64,000 nucleotides of DNA. It comes from a virus. A program made the position numbers and the translations under genes. Shown here one piece after another: positions 15,038 through 24,442 of the stretch. The stretch lies in the IMG/VR virus record IMGVR_UViG_3300005747_000012, positions 62,001 to 126,000 of that record, one strand, 5' to 3'. The stretch's first letter is position 1. Each line of letters begins with the position of its first letter. The notes under the pieces are model-generated. The model had not been told where the DNA came from. It worked only from the letters and a program-made list of their open reading frames with translations, and ran no database searches.

Positions 15038-15039
15038 AA

Positions 15040-15540
15040 TTACTCCGCAGTTTTTGTGGTAAAATCATAAATTTCTAAAATTTTAAATTTTACAGAGCCT
15101 TCTTTGTCTTTGTAATCTAAAGTGACTGTTCCATTTACTTTTTTGCCAACAAATTTTTTCCTAAATTCTTCGGTATAATTTAGCATTACAAATCTTTGTT
15201 TTACTTTATCTTCTAAATTATCGCAAATTAAAAAAGAATTTTCACTAACCTTTTCTGCTTTTGCCAAAATTCCTTCCTTTAAATATCCTTTAATTTTTTG
15301 CTCCAACTCTTTTTCTTTTAATTCATTATTTTTTTTGTCTATATTTTTTTGGTTGATAGCTTTTTTTTCTTTTAACAATTCTACCACACATTCCTGTTTA
15401 TCACCAACCATTTTTAATGCTGTTTTTAAGCTTTTGTTTTCTTGTAAAACATCATTTAATTTTTGATTAATAATAAAAAATTGTGATTCTATTAGTTTTA
15501 ATCTTTCGGCTGTAGTGGGTTTTTTTGATTTTTTAGTCAT
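15040..15540 (-). CDS. Hypothetical protein, paralogue of its neighbour (166 aa)
   Basis: N-terminal coiled coil with TTAERLKLIESQFFIINQKL and a C-terminal beta-rich domain ending VGKKVNGTVTLDY...KILEIYDF. The same architecture, phrases and order occur in the next gene upstream (15543-16199: EKLKALENQL, KFVGKKVGDLI, IEIIEIYNF), so the pair arose by tandem duplication. No known family. The 2-nt spacing on each side indicates one operon. Confidence 0.7.
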   Translation of the reverse strand: MTKKSKKPTTAERLKLIESQFFIINQKLNDVLQENKSLKTALKMVGDKQECVVELLKEKKAINQKNIDKKNNELKEKELEQKIKGYLKEGILAKAEKVSENSFLICDNLEDKVKQRFVMLNYTEEFRKKFVGKKVNGTVTLDYKDKEGSVKFKILEIYDFTTKTAE

Positions 15541-15542
15541 AA

Positions 15543-16199
15543 TTACCTCGCAGTTACTTCTTGTTCTGTTTCTTTATTTTGTATTGCGGCAACTTCTTTT
15601 TCACTAGAAGTTTCAGGCATATCCAAATCTTGCACTGCTGACGTTGCTTCTTGAACCTCTTCAGGTGTTGGGTCGCCTGCAAGTTTTTGCTCTGCAAAAT
15701 TATAAATTTCTATAATTTCAATATTGAGAGTTTCTCCATCGTTTTCAATTAAATCACCAACTTTTTTTCCGACAAACTTGGATTTAAGCTCTTCAACAAG
15801 TCTAGAGGTTAAAAATTGAAGCCTTGGATTTTCGACCTCACCTTTTTGGTTAAGTTCACGGGAAACAACTAGTGAATTATCGCCAACTTCTTCAACTGCA
15901 ACAGCTTGTCCATTTTCTACAAGCTCGTCTACTTTTTGTTTTAGAGCCGCCACTTTAAGATCAGTCACTTTATTGTTAATATTATCATCACTTAACCCCT
16001 GCCCTTCTCTAAGCAATGCAATTACAGACTCTTGTTTGTCGTGCAATAGCTGTAGTGCATCTTTAAGAATTTCATTTTCTCTTGAAAGGTTGTAGATAAT
16101 AAGCTCCATTTCTCCAGTTCTTCTGGCGGTGGCCATTAGTTGGTTTTCTAGAGCTTTTAGTTTTTCACTTGCTTTAGGTTTTTTAGTTTCTTGAGTCAT
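15543..16199 (-). CDS. Hypothetical protein, longer paralogue (218 aa)
   Basis: Paralogue of 15040-15540 with the same coiled-coil N-terminus and C-terminal VGKKVGD...EIIEIYNF domain. A roughly 45-residue acidic, Thr/Glu-rich tail is added (PTPEEVQEATSAVQDLD onward). No catalytic motif is visible. The ribosome binding site AAGGAGAATACT precedes the ATG at 16197-16199. Confidence 0.7.
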   Translation of the reverse strand: MTQETKKPKASEKLKALENQLMATARRTGEMELIIYNLSRENEILKDALQLLHDKQESVIALLREGQGLSDDNINNKVTDLKVAALKQKVDELVENGQAVAVEEVGDNSLVVSRELNQKGEVENPRLQFLTSRLVEELKSKFVGKKVGDLIENDGETLNIEIIEIYNFAEQKLAGDPTPEEVQEATSAVQDLDMPETSSEKEVAAIQNKETEQEVTAR

Positions 16200-16210
16200 A
16201 GTATTCTCCT

Positions 16211-17107
16211 TTAAATTTTACCAGCTTTTTTAAGCAAGGCCATCCAATGACTAGCCTCTTGATTTACAGATGTTTTTGTTTGATAATGTGAATTGATAAT
16301 ATCCTGAGCCTGCTGTTCTGAGCCTGCACCGGCAATAGCTGATTTTGTTTTGGGCTTTTTATGTCTTTCAGCCACAATTTCAGCTTTTTTTTCTAAAGGC
16401 ATGTTTTTTAGTGTTTCAAGATATTTAATATCTTTCATTGCAATTTCATCAACACTCATATCTTTAGTGCTTGTATCAACAATTTCTTTTTTTAATCTTT
16501 TTTTTGGCTGTTGTTTAACAACTTTTTTATTAATTTTTGGTTTTAAACTATGGCGAACCGGTTGTTTTACTATTTTTTTACCAAGTGTATTCAACCCTTT
16601 TGTTTTTTCCTGTTTTTGCACAGGAGACAAAGGGCTAGGCTCTTTTTTAGGCTCTGGAACTTTTGCGCTTTGACCTTGGGTAACTTTAGAAGCTACCATT
16701 TTAAGAGCTTGAACTTCCATTTCGTTAAAATCAGACTCTACTCTTTGTACTACATCTTGTTTTTCTGCCCTCATACCAAGAAGAATTTCAAGTCTTTCCA
16801 TGATAAAACTTTTAATTTCTTGCTGAACATTTGAAACAGCTTTAGGGTCTGCGTCAACACCATCAAACAAATCATGTTTAATAAGCATTTCATACAGACG
16901 ACCTTGTTCAAGTCGAATACGAGCGTTATCTATTATGTTTTTTTCTTCCTCAAAATCATCAAAAGCATCCAGAGAAAAACTATCTTCATCTATTTCTTCA
17001 TATTCCATTTCAACATAATCGTCGTCTTCTTCATACAAAGATTTCTCTTGCTCTAAAATTTCTTGTTCTGTTGGATATTCTCTATCCCATAATTTGTCAT
17101 TGTTCAT
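16211..17107 (-). CDS. Hypothetical acidic/basic bipolar protein (298 aa)
   Basis: The first 60 residues are extremely acidic (EEDDDYVEMEYEEIDEDSF), followed by a helical middle and a Lys/Pro-rich low-complexity stretch (KKIVKQPVRHSLKPKINK). The C-terminus has IINSHYQTKTSVNQEASHWM. No known family. It is the first gene after a phage promoter motif and heads the operon with the two paralogues downstream. Confidence 0.7.
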   Translation of the reverse strand: MNNDKLWDREYPTEQEILEQEKSLYEEDDDYVEMEYEEIDEDSFSLDAFDDFEEEKNIIDNARIRLEQGRLYEMLIKHDLFDGVDADPKAVSNVQQEIKSFIMERLEILLGMRAEKQDVVQRVESDFNEMEVQALKMVASKVTQGQSAKVPEPKKEPSPLSPVQKQEKTKGLNTLGKKIVKQPVRHSLKPKINKKVVKQQPKKRLKKEIVDTSTKDMSVDEIAMKDIKYLETLKNMPLEKKAEIVAERHKKPKTKSAIAGAGSEQQAQDIINSHYQTKTSVNQEASHWMALLKKAGKI

Positions 17108-17128
17108 AATATACCTCGTCTTACAAAT

Positions 17129-17139
17129 ATAATATCACA
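17129..17139 (-). promoter_or_regulatory. Phage promoter motif GTGATATTATA
   Basis: Copy of the recurrent element directly after the ribonucleotide reductase large-subunit stop and 21 nt before the ATG of the 298-aa gene. A GACGAGG ribosome binding site lies between. Confidence 0.6.
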
Positions 17140-17141
17140 AG

Positions 17142-18893
17142 TTATCCCTCGCAAGACAAACATTCATCATTTCTACTAGCTACATCTGCCTGAATACCGG
17201 CTTTAGAACGACAGTAATAAAGTGTTTTAACACCAAGTTTCCAAGCTTCTATGTGTACTTTATTAAAGTAGCTAGGTTTTACATCAACTGGAAAAAACAA
17301 GTTAAGACTTTGAGATTGGCATATAAATTTTTGCCGTTGAGCTGCCTGCTGAACTATTGCCATTTGATTAATTTCATAAGCTGTTAAAAATACTTTTTTT
17401 TCCTCGTCTGTTAGAAAATCTAAATGTTGAACAGAGCCGTGTTGCCTAGCAATATCTTTCCATACCTTGTCGGTATTTCTGCCATACTTTTCTAATATTA
17501 CCATAAAAAATGGGTTTTTTCTAGTAAAAGTTCCTTTTGCCGTTTTATCAACGTAAGCATTTGCAATCATTGGCTCAATACCCGGTGATACGTCACCTGA
17601 TATAATTGAGTTAGATCGTGTTGGCGCAACAGCAATCAAATGGCTATTGTACATTCCGGTATTAAAACACCACAATGGCTCACCAAATATTTTTGACAAA
17701 TATCTTGAAGCACCTACAGCTTGTTCATGTATAAATTTAAATATTTCACTATTTAACATCATTGTTTGAAACCCTTCAAACGCCATATTTTTTGACTGAA
17801 GAAGGGTGTGCCACCCAAGTACACCAATACCAATAGCACGACCTCTTCTGGCATGTTTTACAACTTTTTCAAGCCCTTGAATTTTCGACCCTTTATCAAT
17901 AAACTCATCAAGAACACCATTCAAAAATACAGTCATAATTTGTGGAAGCGTTAGTCCTTTAATAGAATTATTTTTCCACTCATCATATCTGGCTAAATTA
18001 GCTGATGCTAGACAGCAAATAAAACTATGGTCATCATCAGTAAACAACGTAATTTCTGAGCATATATTTGTCATGTCAACTTCAAGCCCACGTTTTTTAT
18101 AAGCTTCTGGGTTTGTTTTGTTTACATTATCTTTGTACATAATATAAGGTTCGCCAGTTTCCATACGAGCTTTCATAAGCTCTGCCCATTTTGCCCTAGC
18201 GTCATAATCACCATCCAACACTTTTTCCATAAAAATGTCGTTAATTACTGTGCAGTGATGTAAATTTCCACACTGGCGATTAATATCACCTTCTGGCCTC
18301 CTCATTCTAGCAAATTCATGCCAATCTCCATGGTCAATATTTAAATTTATAGAAGCTGCCCCACGCCTAGTGGACCCCTGTGAAATACCTATGACAGTAG
18401 AATCATAAATTTTCATAAAAGGAACAATACCTTCTGAAGTACCATTTTCTCCGTTTTTAATTAACGAGCCTCTAGGTCGAACCCTTTGAAGATTCATACC
18501 AACACCGCCACCGCCTTTAGTAAGCAATGCAAGTTCACTAGCGCATTCCATAATTCTTTGTATAGAATCTCCAGTGTCATTTCCATAGCATGAGATAGGA
18601 AGCCCTCTGTCCAAGCCTAGATTGGCCAATACAGGGCTTGCAGGGCACATCCAGTTACGCCACATGGCTTCAAAAAATACTTTAGCCATTTCTTCTTTAT
18701 CCAAATTAAAAATTTTTTTTATATTTCTAAACAAATAATTAGCCGCACTATTAGCTACACGCCAATACATATCTTTAGGAGTTTCTCCTTTAAGCCTGTA
18801 ACCCTTTGAAATTGTTGTGTAACCGGCAATAGTCATCCACTCTGGAGCAAACCTATTTTCTTTTAGTTCTTTTAATTCCTTTTCTAAACTCAT
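17142..18893 (-). CDS. nrdA: Class I ribonucleotide reductase, large subunit
   Basis: A 583-aa catalytic subunit that reduces ribonucleotides to deoxyribonucleotides for phage DNA synthesis. Key residues are present: LPISCYGND (first redox Cys), NICSE (radical-site N-x-C-x-E), ICCLASANLA (second redox Cys), TLYYCRS (the two radical-transfer tyrosines), and a C-terminal DECLSCEG Cys pair for thioredoxin-type re-reduction. It is shorter than host NrdA (about 750 aa) and lacks an N-terminal ATP-cone, so dATP feedback inhibition is probably absent, as in many phage enzymes. Its start follows the nrdB stop with no gap. Confidence 0.93.
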   Translation of the reverse strand: MSLEKELKELKENRFAPEWMTIAGYTTISKGYRLKGETPKDMYWRVANSAANYLFRNIKKIFNLDKEEMAKVFFEAMWRNWMCPASPVLANLGLDRGLPISCYGNDTGDSIQRIMECASELALLTKGGGGVGMNLQRVRPRGSLIKNGENGTSEGIVPFMKIYDSTVIGISQGSTRRGAASINLNIDHGDWHEFARMRRPEGDINRQCGNLHHCTVINDIFMEKVLDGDYDARAKWAELMKARMETGEPYIMYKDNVNKTNPEAYKKRGLEVDMTNICSEITLFTDDDHSFICCLASANLARYDEWKNNSIKGLTLPQIMTVFLNGVLDEFIDKGSKIQGLEKVVKHARRGRAIGIGVLGWHTLLQSKNMAFEGFQTMMLNSEIFKFIHEQAVGASRYLSKIFGEPLWCFNTGMYNSHLIAVAPTRSNSIISGDVSPGIEPMIANAYVDKTAKGTFTRKNPFFMVILEKYGRNTDKVWKDIARQHGSVQHLDFLTDEEKKVFLTAYEINQMAIVQQAAQRQKFICQSQSLNLFFPVDVKPSYFNKVHIEAWKLGVKTLYYCRSKAGIQADVASRNDECLSCEG

Positions 18894-19859
18894 TTACATT
18901 TCCTCAAATAAATTATCTACTGTAAAACCACACTTAGCATAATCGGTCACACGACTACTAAAAAAGTCCGTAAACTTTTGCCCACCACTTAACTCGTCAA
19001 ACCACGCCATTTTATCTAAACTTTTTTGATCAATGTTTTTCCAATTACTTTTTAAACCCAAATCATAAAGCTTGGCATTAGCTCTCATTCTAATAAAGTT
19101 TTTAAGGTCAACAGGGTCTAAACCTCTAATTTTACCTAAACTAAAAGCATGGTCAATAAATTCATCTTCAAGTTTAACAGAAACCCTTGCAGCTTCATAA
19201 ATATCTTTTTTAAGTTCATCATCCCAGATATCCGGGTTTTCTTCAATAAAAGTTTTAAACAACCAGCATCCAGCTTCAGAGTGTAATGACTCGTCACGTA
19301 CAGACCAGCTTACAATAGTCTCAACACCTTCCAGTAGGTTAAAGCGAGAAAAGTTCATAAGAATAGCAAATGAGCTAAATAGGTTTACACCTTCTGTAAA
19401 ACCACTAAAAATAGCCAAAGAACGTGCAATGTTACGCTTGCTCTTGCCTTTTACAGACTTTAAATTCTCTAGCTTGGCTAAAGCCGTAGGGTCTTGTAAA
19501 AAAGCTGAATAATCGTCTAATCCGAGACTGTCGTTAAGGTATGAGTAACCAACTGTATGAACACTTTCCATTGCTGCAAAAGCCGATGCCATCATGCAAA
19601 TCTCAGGTTTTGGAAACCAACGACTAACTTTTGTACTCCAATAGTCGTTAACACTAATTTCTGTTTGTGTAAATGATTTAAGAATTTGACCAACAACAAG
19701 TCTTTCTGATTCTGTTAACTTGTGTGTCCAATCGTTAATGTCTTTTGACATTGCAACTTCTGATGGTAGCCAATGTGCGTTTTGTTGTTTTTCAAAATAT
19801 TCAAATGCCTTGGGATATTCAAAGGGTTTATAAATTTCACGCAAGGTTGTTATTGGCAT
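18894..19859 (-). CDS. nrdB: Class I ribonucleotide reductase, small subunit
   Basis: A 321-aa ferritin-like radical-generating subunit. AAMESVHTVGYSYL carries an E-x-x-H pair and the tyrosine four residues after the His, as expected for the radical Tyr. RDESLHSEAGC carries the second E-x-x-H. The C-terminal TVDNLFEEM resembles the tail that docks on NrdA. The gene precedes nrdA in the operon, with AAAGGAG before its ATG and a phage promoter motif 21 nt upstream. Confidence 0.92.
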   Translation of the reverse strand: MPITTLREIYKPFEYPKAFEYFEKQQNAHWLPSEVAMSKDINDWTHKLTESERLVVGQILKSFTQTEISVNDYWSTKVSRWFPKPEICMMASAFAAMESVHTVGYSYLNDSLGLDDYSAFLQDPTALAKLENLKSVKGKSKRNIARSLAIFSGFTEGVNLFSSFAILMNFSRFNLLEGVETIVSWSVRDESLHSEAGCWLFKTFIEENPDIWDDELKKDIYEAARVSVKLEDEFIDHAFSLGKIRGLDPVDLKNFIRMRANAKLYDLGLKSNWKNIDQKSLDKMAWFDELSGGQKFTDFFSSRVTDYAKCGFTVDNLFEEM

Positions 19860-19880
19860 GAGTTTCTCCTTTTCTTTATC

Positions 19881-19891
19881 TATAATATCAT
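19881..19891 (-). promoter_or_regulatory. Phage promoter motif ATGATATTATA
   Basis: Copy of the recurrent element 21 nt upstream of the nrdB start, likely driving the nrdB-nrdA operon. Confidence 0.6.
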
Positions 19892-19904
19892 AATTTAGAT
19901 AAAA

Positions 19905-20705
19905 TTAAAAGTGAAAAATTCTACGAGTAATTAATACTGAGATAAACAAAAGCAGAACACGGAATGCGGCTTTTCCATAAGCTTTATAACGGATTAACTC
20001 AGAAACTTTTTCATTGGCACCTTTGGCTTGTTGTTCTTTAAGATTTATCAGTTTGCTTACAAGTTTTTCTTTTTCTAATCGAGTAGCAGAATAATTTTTT
20101 GGCCAATCTTTTTTAAGATAATATTCCATATCTTTTTCTTTTTGGGCAATCTGCTTTTCCACTATGACAATTTGTTGAGTAATAGCATTTGTATTCCCAA
20201 CATTTTTAGAACTGTCTATAAATGTTTTTGAAGTAATTACAAAAAGCATCAGGCAGAATATGGATGTTCTAAGTACACCAACTGCTGCTGCTTGCCATTT
20301 GTTATCAGAACGATAACCAGATAGAAATATAAAACAAACTTCTGTAAGTATTGCTTTTACATATGTTTTGGTATCAATTGCCCCATCAATTGCATAAAAT
20401 TCAAGGGCTTCACTTACAAGAAATCCGGTTATGGTAGCTAACAGTGCGAAATAAAAGACATTCATATAGTTGTTCAATACAACTTTCTTAAACCATCGAA
20501 CAAATCTTTTTTCCTTCCACTTATTAAGATTATCTTGGCTAAAGACATCGTAGACCGACATGGACGAATCATTGAAGATTGACCGGATTAAGTCATTGAT
20601 TTCATCAAGAAAGTTCAGAGATTCTTCTTCGGTGTCGGCTAATTCGACCTGATATCCATCTCTAAGCTTTTTTACTTTTTCTACTATTTCGTTGTCGTTT
20701 TTCAT
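19905..20705 (-). CDS. Polytopic membrane protein (266 aa)
   Basis: An N-terminal charged cytoplasmic region of about 80 residues is followed by hydrophobic segments near 87-107 (FYFALLATITGFLVSEAL), 116-134, 142-162 (VGVLRTSIFCLMLFVIT) and 245-263 (AAFRVLLLFISVLITRRIF). A long charged coiled-coil loop lies between the third and fourth. There are four predicted membrane helices and no enzyme motif. It starts inside the HNH gene (44-nt overlap). It could be a host-membrane modifying or exclusion protein. Confidence 0.7.
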   Translation of the reverse strand: MKNDNEIVEKVKKLRDGYQVELADTEEESLNFLDEINDLIRSIFNDSSMSVYDVFSQDNLNKWKEKRFVRWFKKVVLNNYMNVFYFALLATITGFLVSEALEFYAIDGAIDTKTYVKAILTEVCFIFLSGYRSDNKWQAAAVGVLRTSIFCLMLFVITSKTFIDSSKNVGNTNAITQQIVIVEKQIAQKEKDMEYYLKKDWPKNYSATRLEKEKLVSKLINLKEQQAKGANEKVSELIRYKAYGKAAFRVLLLFISVLITRRIFHF

Positions 20706-21327
20706 CTTCTTTAGCCTTGCGTTTGGCTTCTCGTTCAGCTTTACGTTTTTCTTTTTCTATTCTTTTTATTTCTTTTTCATCTATATACGCTTGGTATTTT
20801 ACTTTTAATAATTCAATTTCGTCTTCAATATCAATATTTTTTTCTTCTTTTAATTTTTCTACAAGTTCTCTTCTGATAAAATTCTCTTCATCAGATTTTA
20901 TCTTATGACAACTGGGTTCACCATTATTTTTTTTTAAAGGCGTACTACACACAACTTGTAAGTTATCTTTATCACAAAAAATACGATCTGCCATCTCATC
21001 ATATGTCATATCGGCTTCAACTTTATGCAAAGGTACTACCGGAATTAAATGATCTACTTGAATATACTTTTGCATAAACATATTACCGCAGATGGCACAT
21101 TTATATCTTACTTGAGGTCTTTTACCCGGAGTACCATCTTTTTTAAGTGCTGGTGGTAACTCATGTTTAGCACGTTGTAATGTCTCCCACATTTGCGGAG
21201 ACATCCTAAAAGATTGTCTAAGAGCACCTTTTACACGGTTACGCTCTTGTTTCCAGCGACCGTTTTCATCATACTCTTCATGAACATTTTCCAATGACCT
21301 TTTGGGTTTATTTTTTCTTTTTGGCAT
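20662..21327 (-). CDS. HNH nuclease with Lys-rich tail
   Basis: A 221-aa protein. RYKCAICGNMF gives a CxxC pair and is followed by QVDHLIPVVPL (the D-H of the ββα-metal fold). NLQVVCSTPL...CHKIKSDEE supplies the second Cys pair and the closing N/H/K residues, so it is a zinc-stabilised HNH endonuclease. The last 60 residues are a highly charged helix (ERKAEREAKRKAKEDEKR). Free-standing HNH genes in phages are usually homing enzymes or packaging nucleases. No intron or interrupted gene is evident beside it. Confidence 0.75.
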   Translation of the reverse strand: MPKRKNKPKRSLENVHEEYDENGRWKQERNRVKGALRQSFRMSPQMWETLQRAKHELPPALKKDGTPGKRPQVRYKCAICGNMFMQKYIQVDHLIPVVPLHKVEADMTYDEMADRIFCDKDNLQVVCSTPLKKNNGEPSCHKIKSDEENFIRRELVEKLKEEKNIDIEDEIELLKVKYQAYIDEKEIKRIEKEKRKAEREAKRKAKEDEKRQRNSRKSKKA

Positions 21328-21328
21328 A

Positions 21329-21829
21329 TCATATTTCTACTTTCGGGGCATTATCGTCAAACCTTTCTTTTAGATACCAAGATACATACTCACATTTTTG
21401 TTCTAATGTTTTAATTGTTGGATTGTAATCTTCATTAATGTCTGCAATAGCTTCTGAAACAGCTTTAAGTGATTTATCGGCCTCTTTTTCAGCTTTGATT
21501 TGGGCAAGCTGTTTGGCATAAGCTACAAGATTTTTTTCAAATTCAGATTTTAATTCAGCCTCAAATTTATGACCAAACTTATATATGCAATCCATCATCT
21601 TTTTTAAAGCATTAATTGTTTGATTATAAGGCTTTGCTAACTCAGCTTTTTTAGCCATCAGTGCAATAAGCTCTTCATCCCTAGCTTTTTGAACAATTAA
21701 ATCTTGTTTTTGCCTAAGATAAATAATAAGAGCCTTATCAAGCTCTTCTTTGTTTTTAATTTCTTTTATTGCATTTGCAAAAGTAGGGTGTTTTTCTTCT
21801 ACAATTTCGTCAATAGTTTTTTTAGCCAT
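21329..21829 (-). CDS. Hypothetical helical protein (166 aa)
   Basis: All-helical, charged protein with possible coiled coils (KEELDKALIIYLRQKQDLIV; AYAKQLAQIKAEKEADKSL). No recognised family. It ends 1 nt before the HNH gene and overlaps the stop of the 119-aa gene upstream by 1 nt. It therefore belongs to the operon that begins with the SbcC-like gene. Confidence 0.65.
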   Translation of the reverse strand: MAKKTIDEIVEEKHPTFANAIKEIKNKEELDKALIIYLRQKQDLIVQKARDEELIALMAKKAELAKPYNQTINALKKMMDCIYKFGHKFEAELKSEFEKNLVAYAKQLAQIKAEKEADKSLKAVSEAIADINEDYNPTIKTLEQKCEYVSWYLKERFDDNAPKVEI

Positions 21830-22188
21830 TACAATTTATCCTCACGTTTATCAAATTTAGGTATTTTTTTTAAACAATTATTTTTATTTAACCATCTAAT
21901 AGTAGCCTCTACCATCATCATATGCGGCAACTCTTCTTGAGTTACCTTTTTTCTTTTTTGCCCAAGAAAAATTGGCATTGAATCAATTGAAAATTTTGTT
22001 TTGGCAGAACCAATGATAGATCGTAAATCAAAATGATCCATTATGTAATCGCAAGTATTTAAATGTACATATTTATTCATAAGGTTACTAAGGCTTTCAA
22101 GCTGGTCTTTAAAACATTGGCTGTCAATATCTTCAAGAAATTGCCTCATATCTTTTTCCATTCTATATTTTAATTCGTCCTTACTCAT
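21829..22188 (-). CDS. Hypothetical protein (119 aa)
   Basis: Unknown protein starting MSKDELKYRMEKDMRQFLED, mostly helical. HMMMVEATIRWLNKNNCLKK lies near the C-terminus. The ATG at 22186-22188 overlaps the TGA of the SbcC-like gene (GCATGA), a coupling arrangement. A TTG three codons upstream is possible. A phage promoter motif lies 35 nt upstream, inside the SbcC-like coding sequence. Confidence 0.6.
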   Translation of the reverse strand: MSKDELKYRMEKDMRQFLEDIDSQCFKDQLESLSNLMNKYVHLNTCDYIMDHFDLRSIIGSAKTKFSIDSMPIFLGQKRKKVTQEELPHMMMVEATIRWLNKNNCLKKIPKFDKREDKL

Positions 22189-24218
22189 GCCACACAACTC
22201 TCTTCGTTAATTCTTTTTACTTTTATAATATCACAAACCATTTCTTTAACTTCTGAAGAATGATCAACCATTAATATTTTTTTATCAGTATTTAAATTTT
22301 TTAAAATCTCTAAGCATTCAATTTTAGATATAGAATCAAGGCCGTCAAAACCTTCGTCAATAATTAATAAATTAACACCTTTTTGAGTCATGCTTTCAAT
22401 CATTTCACCTATAGCTAAGTCCACAGCAAAATCAGCCGATGTACGCTCTCCACCAGACAAAGTTTTTATAGGCACTTTAGAATCGCCCTCAAGATTAATA
22501 ACAGCATTTATTTCGTTCTTAATAGACCCCGTTTTGGTTTGTTTAGCGTTTTCAAAAGAAATTACAGCATTGACCATATTAGGAATCATGTTGATGATTT
22601 CAGTAGCTCTGTTGCCAATATAACCAAGCGTATCTTGAAATTTTTGTAAAGTATAATTTTTAATTAGTCGAATTGATTCTTCTGATAAAATTACTTTTTG
22701 ATCAATATCATTAAGCTCATTTTGCCTAGATTCTAGGTCAGTTTTAAAATTTTGAATCTTAATATTGATATTTTCAAGGTCTCTTTCGTAGTTTTTAAGA
22801 GCATCTTGGTAAGCGTCTTTGATAGTCTTCATTTGTTGAATATCATTTTTACGCTTAACAATTTCAGCCATCATATCAGATTCTTTCTCTTTATATAGAG
22901 ATGTTGTTGTAGCATATCTCTGGTTGTAATCGTTTATAGCTTTTAAATATTCTTTATCAAGGTCATTAGTTTGCTGAATAAGTTCAGATTTTTTATTTTC
23001 AAGAGTTTCTAGTTGTTTAGTTTCTTCTTGATTTACTTTAATGTTTCTTTTAGCTTCCAAAAGTTGTTCAGCTTTTGTCTTCATTTCTATATAATGTGGA
23101 ATTTGACCTACTGCGTCTTTACAAGCATTTATTTCCATTCCCACTTCTGCAATAGCATATCTAAGCTCTACAAGTTTTTCTTCTGAAGTCCAGTTTTGCA
23201 TACAAGTAGGACAAGTGCCAGCTTCAATATGTTGATATTGCTCTTGAAGCTTTTTTATTTCAGTTTCTTTTTCAATAGCTTTATGTTTTAAATTATTTGC
23301 ATCGTCAATCTTTTTTTGTATTTTATACATTGCTGAAGTCATTTGTTGTATGTCTTGCTCTTTTTGGGTAAGATTGGTGTGCATTTTTTGTTTTAATTGT
23401 GAAATTTCTGTTTCAATATTTTTAACTTGGCCAAGTAATAGGGCTTTACCTTCAGTTTCTATCATTTCTGGTTTTTTACCTAAACTAGCAACATTATTTT
23501 CATATTGCCTATGTTCATTGCGAATAGCCTGCTCTAGTACATCAATACTTAGATTAATATCATCTTCAGTTGTAAAAAATGTAGGCTCTTGAGGTTTTTC
23601 TTTTTGTGCTAAGTAATCATTAAGTTGATTAATTGTATGTTTAATTTCAGTAATACTGCTTTCAAGCTTAATCTTTCTTGGTTTATATTGTTCTTTAAGT
23701 AGCTCATTCATTTTCTCAATTTTTTCTTGATATTTACCTAAGTCCAAACACTGGACAAGAAATTCATGGGATTGTTTTGGTGTTAAATTGAGAAAAAAGC
23801 CACCTTGTTTTTGGCGTTTATAACACATTGTTTTCAATAGATTTCGGTCTACGCCGATAATTTCATCTAATTTTTCTTCAGCAAGCTTGCTGTTTCCAGA
23901 TACGGTTCCTTCTGGTGTTTCAATGGTAAGTCCATCTTTTTTGGAACGGGTAATTGTAATCCCTCCCTCAAATTCACCCTGAACCCAGATAGGCGACTTA
24001 GTAATCCTACTCTGCAATTGTGTCGAAGGGATATCCGATATTCCAAGAAGGAAAGCGAGTGCTTCCACTGTTGTTGATTTCCCTGCTCCACTAGAGCCTC
24101 CTGTATTTGTATTCTCACCATCAATTTGAATTAGGTGACTTCGACTTTCGAGGTCAACTGTTTGTTTTTCAACAAACCTACCAATTCCTGAAAATGAGTA
24201 ATTTTTTAGTTTGAGCAT
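22185..24218 (-). CDS. SbcC/gp46-like recombination nuclease ATPase
   Basis: A 677-aa SMC/Rad50-family ATPase. Walker A GSSGAGKST is at 41-49. Long coiled-coil arms run from about 170 to 550, interrupted by a zinc hook CPTC at 336-339. The signature LSGGERTSADFAVDL and Walker B LLIIDEGFDGLD are near the C-terminus. It should pair with the SbcD-like nuclease at 26835-28508 to resect DNA ends or process branched replication products, as gp46/gp47 do in T4. The two subunits are separated here by about 2.6 kb with five genes between. Confidence 0.92.
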   Translation of the reverse strand: MLKLKNYSFSGIGRFVEKQTVDLESRSHLIQIDGENTNTGGSSGAGKSTTVEALAFLLGISDIPSTQLQSRITKSPIWVQGEFEGGITITRSKKDGLTIETPEGTVSGNSKLAEEKLDEIIGVDRNLLKTMCYKRQKQGGFFLNLTPKQSHEFLVQCLDLGKYQEKIEKMNELLKEQYKPRKIKLESSITEIKHTINQLNDYLAQKEKPQEPTFFTTEDDINLSIDVLEQAIRNEHRQYENNVASLGKKPEMIETEGKALLLGQVKNIETEISQLKQKMHTNLTQKEQDIQQMTSAMYKIQKKIDDANNLKHKAIEKETEIKKLQEQYQHIEAGTCPTCMQNWTSEEKLVELRYAIAEVGMEINACKDAVGQIPHYIEMKTKAEQLLEAKRNIKVNQEETKQLETLENKKSELIQQTNDLDKEYLKAINDYNQRYATTTSLYKEKESDMMAEIVKRKNDIQQMKTIKDAYQDALKNYERDLENINIKIQNFKTDLESRQNELNDIDQKVILSEESIRLIKNYTLQKFQDTLGYIGNRATEIINMIPNMVNAVISFENAKQTKTGSIKNEINAVINLEGDSKVPIKTLSGGERTSADFAVDLAIGEMIESMTQKGVNLLIIDEGFDGLDSISKIECLEILKNLNTDKKILMVDHSSEVKEMVCDIIKVKRINEESCVA
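22224..22234 (-). promoter_or_regulatory. Phage promoter motif GTGATATTATA inside coding sequence
   Basis: Full match to the recurrent element within the last codons of the SbcC-like gene (it encodes part of CDIIKV). It lies 35 nt upstream of the next start, in the same position relative to a gene as the intergenic copies. Confidence 0.5.
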
Positions 24219-24442
24219 TGTTTAATCATTTCCTCTGTTGAAACTTCTTCAATTTCAATTTCTGTTAAATTTGGAGTGTAATGACATCTTTTATACATAG
24301 CATCGGTTTCATTTACATATTTGTATAAACCATTAAATGTAACAACCTCTTCATTTTTAAGTATTTTTTCTCCAACACTTTCGCCAACAAATACTGTTTC
24401 ATTATTATGTTTAAATTTTATTTTATATGTTTTTTCACTCAC
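24206..24442 (-). CDS. Hypothetical small beta-rich protein (78 aa)
   Basis: Short protein (KTYKIKFKHNNETVFVGESV) of mainly beta-strand character, with no family assigned. It overlaps the SbcC-like gene start by 13 nt and the zinc-ribbon gene stop by 4 nt, so translation is probably coupled along this operon. Confidence 0.65.
   Translation of the reverse strand: MSEKTYKIKFKHNNETVFVGESVGEKILKNEEVVTFNGLYKYVNETDAMYKRCHYTPNLTEIEIEEVSTEEMIKQCSN

Noticed and set aside
16350-17056. Several plus-strand frames opposite the 298-aa gene
   Set aside because: Phe/Ser/Cys-rich antisense artefacts without ribosome binding sites.
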